DNA of 35,662 bases from Tepidanaerobacter acetatoxydans_A (lineage in GTDB: Bacteria; Bacillota; Thermosediminibacteria; Thermosediminibacterales; Tepidanaerobacteraceae), in the NCBI GenBank assembly GCA_022840405.1, contig JALHJR010000022.1:1-35662 (forward strand), given 5' to 3'. Below are positions 8,093 to 15,714 of the stretch, in pieces; within the stretch, counting starts at the first letter, position 1; each line of letters starts with the position of its first letter. The position numbers were made by a program, and so were the translations under genes. Below the pieces are notes generated by a model. That model was not told where the DNA came from and did not search any database. It worked only from the letters and a program-made list of their open reading frames with translations.

Positions 8093-8849
8093 TGTTTTTA
8101 AGCGTGTTGTCTTTGAGAAAGAAAATCCTATAAAACTTAAGGAATATTATTTGGCAACAAAAAAAAACAATAAAGAATATAATAAAGAAATTATAAATGG
8201 GTCTGATCTAACTTATGAAAAACTTTATGACGACAAAGCCAAGCAATTGTTAGACGAGGCTTTTTTGAAAGCTCGAGAAATTATTGAAAAATCAAAAGCA
8301 GAAGCAGCAGAGCTTATCTCTAGAGCCCATGCAGAAAAAGAAAAGATTGAGAAAGATGCTTACGATAAAGGATATATGGAAGGTATTGAAACCGCTCTAA
8401 AGGATCAGCAAGTAAAATGGAACGAACATGTAAAAGAATTGACTGAAACCTTACAAGAACTTAATCAACAGAATAATTTATACAGAAAATATCTTGAAAA
8501 GGAATGTTTGAAGTTATCACTAGCTGTTGCAGAAAAAGTATTATGTAAAAAAATTCAGGAGAACGATAATGCTTATTTCCTGGATTTAATAAGAAACGGT
8601 ATGGAAAAAGCAGGTGAGGAGAAAAATATTTTAATTCGTGTTTCAGAAAATGATTTTGAGAGAGTAAAGCTTATGATTTCAGATTTAAAAGATGAACTTA
8701 AAAAAACTACCATAATAAAAGATCCCTTTTTATCCTCAGGCGATTGTATCATAGAGGGACCACATTTTGAGATCGATGCCGGAGTACATACTCAGATAGA
8801 AAATATTAGGTTAGCATTAAGGGAATTGGAAGTAATAGATGATGCATAA
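8085..8849 (+). CDS. fliH: Flagellar assembly protein FliH (FliI regulator)
   Basis: Stator-like partner that binds and restrains the export ATPase FliI and tethers it to the C ring. The product is 254 aa, with a long glutamate/lysine/alanine-rich coiled coil (about residues 45-155) and a C-terminal globular FliH/V-ATPase E-like part. The start is chosen as TTG 8085, giving a perfect GGAGGTGAT site (8069-8077) with 7-nt spacing; ATG 8076 would lie inside that site. The start codon overlaps fliG (TTGTCTAA), indicating translational coupling. Sequence identity in this family is low, so naming rests on composition and position between fliG and fliI. Confidence 0.85.
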   Translation: MSNVFKRVVFEKENPIKLKEYYLATKKNNKEYNKEIINGSDLTYEKLYDDKAKQLLDEAFLKAREIIEKSKAEAAELISRAHAEKEKIEKDAYDKGYMEGIETALKDQQVKWNEHVKELTETLQELNQQNNLYRKYLEKECLKLSLAVAEKVLCKKIQENDNAYFLDLIRNGMEKAGEEKNILIRVSENDFERVKLMISDLKDELKKTTIIKDPFLSSGDCIIEGPHFEIDAGVHTQIENIRLALRELEVIDDA

Positions 8850-10167
8850 AAATAACTTTGACTACGTTTATTCTCTTTTGGATGATATAATCACTATAAA
8901 ACCAAAAGGCAGAATATCTAAGATTGTCGGACTTACGATTGAGTCTGAAGGTCCTCCGGCGGAGCTGGGTGAGATTTGTATAATAAAATCTCCTAAAAAT
9001 CCAAAGTCTATTTTTTCAGAAGTAGTAGGTTTTCGCGATGAAATCGTAATTTTGATGCCGTTAGGCGATATGGAAGATCTTGGTCCTGGGTGGGATGTTG
9101 AAGCTACAGGGAAAAAAATGACGACTCCAGTCGGTGATGAGCTTTTAGGAAGAGTGCTGGACGGTTTAGGTAATCCTATTGATGACAAGGGGCCTTTAAA
9201 GGCAAAATTGCACTATCCGGTTTCTAATAATCCACCTAATCCGGTTGAACGTCCAATAATCAGTGAACCGCTTCCCGTCGGAGTTAGGGCCATTGACGCA
9301 TTATTAACCTGTGGTATAGGTCAAAGGCTTGGGATTTTTGCAGGAAGTGGCGTAGGGAAAAGCACGCTCTTAGGTATGATTGCCCGAAATACAAAAGCTG
9401 ATGTTAATGTGATAGCTTTGGTCGGGGAGAGGGGAAGAGAATTAAACTCTTTTATAACAAAAGACTTGGGAGAAGAAGGTGTAAAAAGGTCTGTTATTGT
9501 AGTAGCTACTTCTGATAAGCCACCCTTGGTAAGGACTAGGGCAGCTTTTACTGCAACTGCCATAGCGGAATATTTTAGGGATCAAGGAGCAAATGTACTA
9601 TTAATGATGGATTCAATAACAAGATTTGCTATGGCACAGAGGGAGGTTGGCTTAGCTGCAGGTGAACCTCCGGTAACTAGAGGGTATACTCCTTCGGTTT
9701 ATGCAACCCTTCCAAAACTTTTAGAAAGGGCAGGAACGTCTGCTAAAGGCTCAATAACTGGGATTTATACGGTTTTAGTCGATGGCGACGATTTAAATGA
9801 ACCTATCTCAGATGCAGTTCGAGGCATTTTAGACGGTCATATAATTTTATCAAGAGAACTTGCAAACAAGAATCATTATCCTGCCATAGACGTAATGGCA
9901 AGCATAAGCAGACTTATGAATGATATTGTTACTCCAAACCACCGGAAACTGGCGGGCAGAGTAAAAAACATACTTTCAGTTTATAAAGAAGCAGAAGACC
10001 TGATAAACATAGGAGCATATGTAAAAGGCAATAATCCTCAGATTGATGAGTCAATGAAGTATATCGATAAAATAGAAAAGTTTTTGAAACAGGAAGTAGA
10101 CGAAAAAATTGACTTTGAACAGACTATAAATGCATTAGAAAGAATATTTAAGGATGAAAAACTATGA
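8839..10167 (+). CDS. fliI: Flagellum-specific type III export ATPase FliI
   Basis: Hexameric F1-beta-like ATPase that energises and unloads export substrates. The product is 442 aa. Walker A GSGVGKST is at 169-176, Walker B LLMMDS ends at about 259, and the family signature PSVYATLPKLLERAG follows. GERGRELNSF near 197 and GEPPVTRGYTPS are hallmarks separating FliI from F-type ATPase beta. Two ATG codons are possible (8839 and 8842); GGAAG (8828-8832) serves both. With 8842 the overlap with fliH is 8 nt, as at several other junctions in this operon. Confidence 0.96.
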   Translation: MMHKNNFDYVYSLLDDIITIKPKGRISKIVGLTIESEGPPAELGEICIIKSPKNPKSIFSEVVGFRDEIVILMPLGDMEDLGPGWDVEATGKKMTTPVGDELLGRVLDGLGNPIDDKGPLKAKLHYPVSNNPPNPVERPIISEPLPVGVRAIDALLTCGIGQRLGIFAGSGVGKSTLLGMIARNTKADVNVIALVGERGRELNSFITKDLGEEGVKRSVIVVATSDKPPLVRTRAAFTATAIAEYFRDQGANVLLMMDSITRFAMAQREVGLAAGEPPVTRGYTPSVYATLPKLLERAGTSAKGSITGIYTVLVDGDDLNEPISDAVRGILDGHIILSRELANKNHYPAIDVMASISRLMNDIVTPNHRKLAGRVKNILSVYKEAEDLINIGAYVKGNNPQIDESMKYIDKIEKFLKQEVDEKIDFEQTINALERIFKDEKL

Positions 10168-10634
10168 AGAAATTTTACTTTAAATTAGAAACTCCTTTAA
10201 GAATAAAACAGCTTAAAGAAAAGACGGAAAAGCAAAAACTTGCTGAGGCGGTTATTAAAAAGAGTGAAGAGGAAAAGCATTTGGTTCAATTGGAACGGTC
10301 AAAAAAAAAGGTATGGGAAGGAATTGAAAAAAAACTATCCAATTCAGTTGAAACGAGAGTATTATCAGACTATAGCATGTATGCTTCTCATATGACATCC
10401 CAAATTAATGAACAAAAGATTACCGTCAAACAAGCTCATGATATTTATGAAAAAAGGAGACTTTCCTATTTAGCTCATAGGAAAGAAAAGCAAATCTTCG
10501 AAAAGATTAAAGAAAAAAAATATGTCGATTATAATAAGAAAGTAAATAATGAAGAACAAAAGATTAGTGACGAGGTTGCTAATATAAATTATAGTCGTTT
10601 AGAGAGGAATACACCTGATGAAAAATATTTTTAG
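10164..10634 (+). CDS. fliJ: Flagellar export chaperone FliJ
   Basis: Coiled-coil stalk protein of the export ATPase that contacts FlhA and escorts chaperones. The product is 156 aa, almost wholly helical and rich in Lys, Glu and Gln, starting KFYFKLETPLRIKQLKEKTEKQKL, which fits the FliJ N-terminus. Primary sequence is poorly conserved in this family, so identity rests on length, composition and location right after fliI. It overlaps fliI by 4 nt (ATGA) and the next gene by 17 nt, so the three are translated in a coupled way. Confidence 0.82.
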   Translation: MKKFYFKLETPLRIKQLKEKTEKQKLAEAVIKKSEEEKHLVQLERSKKKVWEGIEKKLSNSVETRVLSDYSMYASHMTSQINEQKITVKQAHDIYEKRRLSYLAHRKEKQIFEKIKEKKYVDYNKKVNNEEQKISDEVANINYSRLERNTPDEKYF

Positions 10635-11181
10635 CGGCAAAAATATTATCATACTTGGAATAATAGTAGTTTTAATTATTGTAGCAATTTGCCTTTTTTT
10701 CTTTAAATTCTATGATTTTAATAGATTACATCCTTCGGTAAAAGCTGTTTTTTCTAAGCTTCCCATTTTAAAAAATAAAGTAGCTTCTGAACAATTTAGC
10801 GAAATGCAAGAAGATGATAAAATCTCTGAAGAGGAAAAAGAGAGAATAGAAGAAGAATGGTTAGAAATAGAAAAACAAAAACAGGAAATAAAAAATAAGG
10901 AATCGGAACTACTTAAAAAACAAGCAGAGCTTGAAGCTTTGGAACAAGAACTTGAAGTTGCCAAGGGAAAGCTGGAAACGCAGATGGAAAGTATTAAAGA
11001 CTTAGCCCAGTATTATGAATTGATGGAAGCAAGGAATGCTGCTAAGATTTTAGAAAACATAGAAGATGAATTCTTAATACAGCTATTTCAAAATATGAAA
11101 AAAGAAACAGTTTCTGAAATTTTATCAAACCTTGATCCACAAAAAGCCGCTTCGATTACCAAAAAAATGAGCGGCCTATGA
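10618..11181 (+). CDS. ylxF: MotE/YlxF-like membrane-anchored coiled-coil protein
   Basis: The 187-aa product has one N-terminal transmembrane helix (about 9-30), a long charged coiled coil (about 60-125) and a C-terminal MgtE_N/FliG-middle-like helical domain ending in LSNLDPQKAASITKKMSGL. The position between fliJ and fliK is that of B. subtilis ylxF; the architecture matches the MotE family, described in alpha-proteobacteria as a periplasmic chaperone of MotC. In Firmicutes the role is less clear, possibly stator or rotor support. ATG 10618 lies inside fliJ. The C-domain resembles the LDPEQAA motif in FliG of this same operon, so a FliG- or stator-related role is plausible. Confidence 0.8.
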   Translation: MKNIFSGKNIIILGIIVVLIIVAICLFFFKFYDFNRLHPSVKAVFSKLPILKNKVASEQFSEMQEDDKISEEEKERIEEEWLEIEKQKQEIKNKESELLKKQAELEALEQELEVAKGKLETQMESIKDLAQYYELMEARNAAKILENIEDEFLIQLFQNMKKETVSEILSNLDPQKAASITKKMSGL

Positions 11182-11214
11182 ATAAACTATTATTATTGAA
11201 GGGAGGTGATAAAC

Positions 11215-12531
11215 ATGGAAATGGCATTGCAAGCTTTTGAAGTAGCGTGTGACCCAGTTGGTAACTTTAATGGAAAGAAATCAAATACCGCTAAAAGCTC
11301 AAAATGCTTTGAAGATCATCTTGAAAGTATAAGAAAAATAATTGAAAAAGACTTGAGTATTGATGATAATGATATGAAGATGCAAGAAAACGATGCTTTT
11401 TTGATACAACTATTAAATCTATTAAATATCAATGTTCAAATCGAGGATTTTCAAGCAGTAGCTAACAGTCAAATGCCTAATGCAGATTTAAATCTTAATG
11501 CAGATTTGGCTAACCCTTGTAATAATACGGAGCTTCACCAAAATAAGTTAATTCAATGCTGGCAAGAAATACTGCAGGAATTCAGTATAAACGGTGATGT
11601 GACTCAAGATACTGCCGAAATATTCTATTTGGCAATGAAAAAGGCTTTTCCAACAAATATGCCGGAAATAGATTCAAAAGAAATACATGCATTGCTCAAC
11701 GAAATACTTACAAATACTAAGCCGGAAATAGAGCAAACCGAAGGCCTTGCAAGGTATAGTAATGGTGACAAGCTTTTCGGGGAGCATAATTCATCAACAC
11801 CTAATTTATTAGTCCAGGACAAGCATGAAAAGAGTAGTCTTGAAAAGTTCGATATTCACAATTTAACAGATAAAGAAGAAAACAGTTCACCTACTACTTA
11901 CGCCAGGGACAATAATGTTGAAAAAGTTTTTGGAGATGAATATGGTTTAAAAAACAATCAGATTATATATGATGATAAAAACTTGGCAGAATCACTATAT
12001 TTGGATGCTGCTAATACATCCGTAAAGGAATCAGCCGCTGTTTCCCAAAACGATAAAATTAGTCCAACTCTATTTTTCACGGAAAACAGCCAAACCACTG
12101 AAATATTAAATCAATTGGTGGACAAGATGCACTTTGTTTTAGAAGGTGAAACCCAACAGGTAAACATCAGGCTGAAACCGGATTATCTTGGTAATGTGTT
12201 AATAAAAGTATTCACAGATAAAGATAAGTTGAAAGCTGAACTTTTTGTAGAAAATACACAAGTAAGAGATATACTCAAACTTCATGCTATTGATTTTCAA
12301 CATCAAATTAAACAGCAGGGATATAGTGTTTCAGAAATAAATGTATATAAGTTGTCGGATGAATTGGAAATGGGAGCATTCAATCAACAGCCAAATAGCA
12401 ACAGCAGTTATAATAAATCCAAAGGCGTACGAAGTATTTTCAACAAACAAGAACCAGAAAATCGAGAGGTTCTGATACAGGACTACTATGATCAATGGGG
12501 AAATGTCAGCAGAATAAACTATAAAGTATGA
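11215..12531 (+). CDS. fliK: Flagellar hook-length control protein FliK
   Basis: Secreted molecular ruler that measures hook length and triggers the FlhB substrate switch. The product is 438 aa. The N-terminal two-thirds is low-complexity and poorly conserved (Asn, Glu, Ser rich), as in all FliK. The C-terminal Flg_hook domain (about 300-385) shows VNIRLKPDYLGNVLIKV, then LKAELFVENTQVRDILKLH and QQGYSVSEINVY. ATG 11215 is chosen because GGGAGGTGAT (11201-11210) lies 4 nt upstream; an in-frame GTG at 11206 falls within that site. It lies directly before flgD, as expected. Confidence 0.9.
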   Translation: MEMALQAFEVACDPVGNFNGKKSNTAKSSKCFEDHLESIRKIIEKDLSIDDNDMKMQENDAFLIQLLNLLNINVQIEDFQAVANSQMPNADLNLNADLANPCNNTELHQNKLIQCWQEILQEFSINGDVTQDTAEIFYLAMKKAFPTNMPEIDSKEIHALLNEILTNTKPEIEQTEGLARYSNGDKLFGEHNSSTPNLLVQDKHEKSSLEKFDIHNLTDKEENSSPTTYARDNNVEKVFGDEYGLKNNQIIYDDKNLAESLYLDAANTSVKESAAVSQNDKISPTLFFTENSQTTEILNQLVDKMHFVLEGETQQVNIRLKPDYLGNVLIKVFTDKDKLKAELFVENTQVRDILKLHAIDFQHQIKQQGYSVSEINVYKLSDELEMGAFNQQPNSNSSYNKSKGVRSIFNKQEPENREVLIQDYYDQWGNVSRINYKV

Positions 12532-12543
12532 GGATGTGATATT

Positions 12544-12930
12544 GTGTCAATAATCAATACTGACTATTATTACACAGCAAACCAAGAACAGAAACTAGGA
12601 ACGACAAATTTGGATAAAGATGACTTTCTAAAGCTTCTGGTTACCCAATTGAGGTATCAAGATCCGTTGGAGCCTATGGACAACAATGAGTATATCGCTC
12701 AACTGGCTCAATTTAGTTCCTTAGAGCAAATGCAAAATCTTAATATACAAATGGCCAGCCTTTCCGCTATAAGCACAATAGGTAAAACAGCAAAAGCTGT
12801 AGTTGAACAAAATGAAATTGAGGGCACTATAAAAGGGATTACCTTTGATAGAGGAAGTGTAAACTTGATAATTAGCAATGAAGATAGTGAAGTAAAGGTA
12901 CCTATTGAAAATGTGGCTGAGATAAGGTAA
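12544..12930 (+). CDS. flgD: Flagellar hook-capping protein FlgD (short form)
   Basis: Scaffold that sits on the growing hook and guides FlgE polymerisation. The product is 128 aa, far shorter than the enterobacterial protein (about 230 aa) because the C-terminal Tudor/Ig-like domains are missing, as in several Firmicutes. The conserved N-terminal block is intact: LDKDDFLKLLVTQLRYQDPL then MDNNEYIAQLAQFSSLEQM. The GTG start at 12544 follows GAGGATGTGAT. It lies between fliK and the TIGR02530-type gene. Confidence 0.93.
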   Translation: MSIINTDYYYTANQEQKLGTTNLDKDDFLKLLVTQLRYQDPLEPMDNNEYIAQLAQFSSLEQMQNLNIQMASLSAISTIGKTAKAVVEQNEIEGTIKGITFDRGSVNLIISNEDSEVKVPIENVAEIR

Positions 12931-12945
12931 AAGAGGTGGGGGCAT

Positions 12946-13329
12946 ATGCAGGATTATTCTAAAATACAATCCGGAAAGAATATTGGTATTTCACCGATTT
13001 CAACAGGGGTAAAAAAGCTACAAACGATTCCTGAAAAAGGCTTTGATCAAATTCTTCAGCAAAAGATAGAAGATAAAGAACTTAAAATATCGCAGCATGC
13101 TCAAATGCGCATGAATATGCGAAACATCAAGTTAACAAAAGATCAAAAGGAAATGATTAATAGTGCTGTAGATAAAGCTGAGCAAAAGGGTGTAAGAGAA
13201 TCGCTTATATTGATGAATGATATGGCTTTTGTTGTTAGTATAAAAAACCGAACAGTAATTACAGCTATGAATGGAGACAGCGTAAAAGAGAATGTGTTTA
13301 CAAATATAGACGGTGCCGTAATTTTATAA
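12946..13329 (+). CDS. Flagellar operon protein of the TIGR02530 type
   Basis: The 127-aa cytosolic-looking protein has no signal or transmembrane segment. The central block EDKELKISQHAQMRMNMRNI and the following LTKDQKEMINSAVDKAEQKG and ESLILMNDMAFVVSIKNRTVITAMN match a small family found only between flgD and flgE in Firmicutes and some other phyla (I recall it as TIGR02530, 'flagellar operon protein'). Its biochemical function is unknown to me. Constant location beside the hook genes suggests a role in hook assembly or hook-gene control. ATG 12946 follows GAGGTGGGGG. Confidence 0.75.
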   Translation: MQDYSKIQSGKNIGISPISTGVKKLQTIPEKGFDQILQQKIEDKELKISQHAQMRMNMRNIKLTKDQKEMINSAVDKAEQKGVRESLILMNDMAFVVSIKNRTVITAMNGDSVKENVFTNIDGAVIL

Positions 13330-13330
13330 G

Positions 13331-13358
13331 CCGGACCGTAAGGAGGCTTAAGCTCCGG
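13331..13358 (+). promoter_or_regulatory. GC-rich hairpin in the flgE leader
   Basis: CCGGA (13331-13335) can pair with TCCGG (13354-13358); alternatively GGAG (13342-13345) can pair with CTCC (13353-13356), or GCTTAAGC (13346-13353) with itself. AAGGAGG (13340-13346) looks like a ribosome site but has no start codon within reach. A second AAGGAG occurs at 13367-13372 and the real one at 13388-13394. The 71-nt gap is much richer in GC than its surroundings. No T-tract follows, so it is not a simple terminator. Confidence 0.45.
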
Positions 13359-13400
13359 ACTGACTGAAGGAGTAGGCACCAAAAATAAGGAGGAGTTTTT

Positions 13401-14639
13401 ATGATGCGGTCAATGTTTTCTGGGGTAACAGGCCTCAGAAATCATCAGGTAAAAATGGACGTTATAGGAAATAACATTGCAAATGTTAATACAGTCGGAT
13501 TTAAAAAAAGCAGAGTTACATTTCAGGATACCTTAAGTCAAACTATGCGCGGAGCTGCATCGCCTCAAGGAAATCGCGGCGGTACTAATCCAATGCAAGT
13601 AGGACTAGGCATGACAATTGCATCGATTGATACCATACACTCACCAAGCAGCGCAGAATATACCGGTAACATGACTGATTTATCTATTGAAGGTGACGGA
13701 TACTTTATCGTTGGTGACGGCCTCGATATGTTCTATACTAGAGCGGGGAACTTTGGATTCGACAAAAACGGCAATCTAATAAATACTGCTAACGGCCTTA
13801 AAGTCATGGGCTGGCAGGATACGGAAAAGCATGAAGTTCCTGCGGATAAATCACCACAGTCAATTAGAAGTATAGAAATCAGGAAAGGCATGATGATTCC
13901 TGCGTCAGCAACGACTGAAATCAATTTCGCAAAAAACCTTAATGCCGAAACAGAAAATAATGGAACATATTCACTACCATTTAAAGTATACGATTCTCTG
14001 GGATGTGCTCATAACTTAACAATTGAATTTACCAAAACAAATGCTAATGAATGGAATTACAATATCACTTCCACCGATAGCAATGTTACTAATATAGCCA
14101 ATAATACTGGAACAATAACATTTGACAACGATGGTAACTGCAATATTCCTGCGGGAGGAACAATGACATTTGATCTTGCTAATGGAGCTGACAATATGTC
14201 AATTAGTATAGATTTTTCCGGTACTACACAATACGCCAAGGAAACAAATATTGATCTTTCCTATCAAAACGGGTACCCTGCAGGAACTCTGACGGATGTT
14301 ACCACTGATACTACCGGAGTTATAACCGGCATCTTTGATAATGGTTACAACAGGCAGTTAGCACAAGTGGCTCTTGCAAATTTTGATAACCCAGCAGGCC
14401 TGATAAAAGCAGGACAAAATATGTACCGCTACTCGAATAACTCTGGAGAACCGCAAATCGGTGAAAGCGGTACCGGCGGACGAGGTGCGATTGCTCCTGG
14501 GTATTTAGAAATGTCTAATGTAGATCTTTCTGAAGAGTTTACTCAAATGATAATAACACAAAGAGGTTTTCAAGCTAATTCGCGTATAATTACAACATCT
14601 GATGAAATGCTTCAAGAATTGGTTAATCTAAAGAGATAA
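13401..14639 (+). CDS. flgE: Flagellar hook protein FlgE
   Basis: Structural subunit of the hook. The product is 412 aa. The N-terminus RSMFSGVTGLRNHQVKMD is followed by IGNNIANVNTVGFKKSR (the rod/hook signature), then an FlgE central beta domain with repeated NGxxD-like turns, and the C-terminal domain ends in SEEFTQMIITQRGFQANSR plus an ITTSDEMLQELVNLKR helix. A strong AAGGAGGAG site precedes the tandem ATG at 13401/13404. It could be confused with FlgG, but the length, central insert and position after flgD favour FlgE. Hairpins sit in both flanking gaps. Confidence 0.93.
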   Translation: MMRSMFSGVTGLRNHQVKMDVIGNNIANVNTVGFKKSRVTFQDTLSQTMRGAASPQGNRGGTNPMQVGLGMTIASIDTIHSPSSAEYTGNMTDLSIEGDGYFIVGDGLDMFYTRAGNFGFDKNGNLINTANGLKVMGWQDTEKHEVPADKSPQSIRSIEIRKGMMIPASATTEINFAKNLNAETENNGTYSLPFKVYDSLGCAHNLTIEFTKTNANEWNYNITSTDSNVTNIANNTGTITFDNDGNCNIPAGGTMTFDLANGADNMSISIDFSGTTQYAKETNIDLSYQNGYPAGTLTDVTTDTTGVITGIFDNGYNRQLAQVALANFDNPAGLIKAGQNMYRYSNNSGEPQIGESGTGGRGAIAPGYLEMSNVDLSEEFTQMIITQRGFQANSRIITTSDEMLQELVNLKR

Positions 14640-14650
14640 GATTAAAATAA

Positions 14651-14676
14651 CCGGGCTTGATAAAAGTCAAGCCCGG
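14651..14676 (+). promoter_or_regulatory. Strong intercistronic hairpin between flgE and flbD
   Basis: CCGGGCTTGA (14651-14660), a 6-nt loop TAAAAG, and TCAAGCCCGG (14667-14676): a perfect 10-bp stem, 11 nt after the flgE stop. It is followed by AAATGAGG rather than T residues, so it should not terminate efficiently. It could instead stabilise the upstream flgE mRNA end or mark a processing site. The flbD ribosome site (14681-14686) lies only 4 nt past the stem. Confidence 0.7.
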
Positions 14677-14695
14677 AAATGAGGTGTCAAATAGT

Positions 14696-14881
14696 ATGAT
14701 CGAACTGACTAGGCTAAACGGTACGAAATTTGTTTTAAATGCCGAATTGATTGAAAGTGTAGAATCTACGCCCGACACCGTCATAACATTAACCACAGAT
14801 AAGAAACTTGTAGTTTTAGAGAAAAAAGACGAGATTATCAATAAATTTATACAATACAAAAAACGTATTTTTTCGCAGTAG
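14696..14881 (+). CDS. flbD: FlbD/SwrD family motility protein
   Basis: The 61-aa protein reads IELTRLNGTKFVLNAELIES then TPDTVITLTTDKKLVVLEK, a near-complete match to the FlbD family. The B. subtilis member SwrD lies in the same place and has been reported to raise motor power and support swarming; no enzymatic activity is known. I chose ATG 14696 because GAGGTG (14681-14686) is 9 nt upstream; longer forms would begin inside the preceding hairpin. It is not the caulobacterial transcription factor also named FlbD. The neighbour motA is consistent with a stator-related role. Confidence 0.87.
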   Translation: MIELTRLNGTKFVLNAELIESVESTPDTVITLTTDKKLVVLEKKDEIINKFIQYKKRIFSQ

Positions 14882-14916
14882 AACTTGTAAAATTTTGAAG
14901 GGATGTGCAGCAAAGA

Positions 14917-15714
14917 ATGGATTTAGCTACGATAATCGGTATTATAAGCGGCATTATATTGTTTGTGTGGGCCATTTTTATGGGAGGAACATTAATGGCA
15001 TTCATAAATATCCCTTCTGCTATGATAGTAATTGGCGGTACTATAGCGGCCACACTAGTCAACTATCCTTTCTCAAAATTCACCAGTCTAATGAAAATCA
15101 TAAAGATTGTATTTACTGAAAAACCTATTGATGCCGGTGATGTAATAAGAACCATTATAAGCCTTGCCGAAACTGCCCGTCGAGAAGGACTGCTTGCACT
15201 CGAAGATGCTGCTTATCAGTTAAAAGATGATTTTATGCAAAAGGGTATATTGCTGATTGTCGATGGTACGGATCCCGAGTTGGTAAAAAATATAATGGAA
15301 ACCGAACTTGCTTTTTTAGAGGAAAGACATAGCGAAGGACAAGGAATTTTGGAAACAATGGGTGCACTAGCTCCGGCTTTTGGTTTAATAGGAACAATTA
15401 TTGGGCTTATAAATATGTTGAAAAACTTGGATAGCCCTGAATTAATAGGCCCGGGAATGTCAGTAGCTCTGATTACTACCTTTTATGGTTCATTAGTCGC
15501 AAATTTATTTTTTATACCCATGGCCGGAAAGCTTAAAGTGAGAAGCCGTGAAGAAATACTCATTAAGGAAGTAATGATAGAGGGCATGCTATCCATACAA
15601 GCAGGTGAAAACCCAAGAATTATTGAGGAAAAATTAAAGGCATTTTTAGCGCCTGCTAGCAGAGAGCATGTGAACTCAAATAAAGATATTGAAAGCGGTG
15701 AAGATATTGCCTGA
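14917..15714 (+). CDS. motA: Flagellar motor stator protein MotA
   Basis: Membrane half of the ion-conducting stator. The product is 265 aa with four transmembrane segments (about 4-24, 32-52, 148-170 and 178-202) and a large cytoplasmic loop. The loop has LAETARREGLLALED, carrying the conserved charged residues that contact FliG; TM3 begins GALAPAFGLIGTIIGLI with the conserved proline, and TM4 contains SVALITTFYGSLVAN. ATG 14917 gives the canonical start MDLATIIG; GTG 14905 is possible but lies against the ribosome site. The stop codon overlaps motB. Confidence 0.95.
   Translation: MDLATIIGIISGIILFVWAIFMGGTLMAFINIPSAMIVIGGTIAATLVNYPFSKFTSLMKIIKIVFTEKPIDAGDVIRTIISLAETARREGLLALEDAAYQLKDDFMQKGILLIVDGTDPELVKNIMETELAFLEERHSEGQGILETMGALAPAFGLIGTIIGLINMLKNLDSPELIGPGMSVALITTFYGSLVANLFFIPMAGKLKVRSREEILIKEVMIEGMLSIQAGENPRIIEEKLKAFLAPASREHVNSNKDIESGEDIA

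Noticed and set aside
13331..13358. Terminator between the TIGR02530-type gene and flgE
   Set aside because: No T-tract follows the stem, competing pairings exist and the downstream gene has its own good ribosome site; a regulatory leader is more likely.
14895..15119. 74-codon plus-strand frame overlapping the start of motA
   Set aside because: It is a shadow of motA: the motA frame has the conserved MotA helices, while this frame has no family features.
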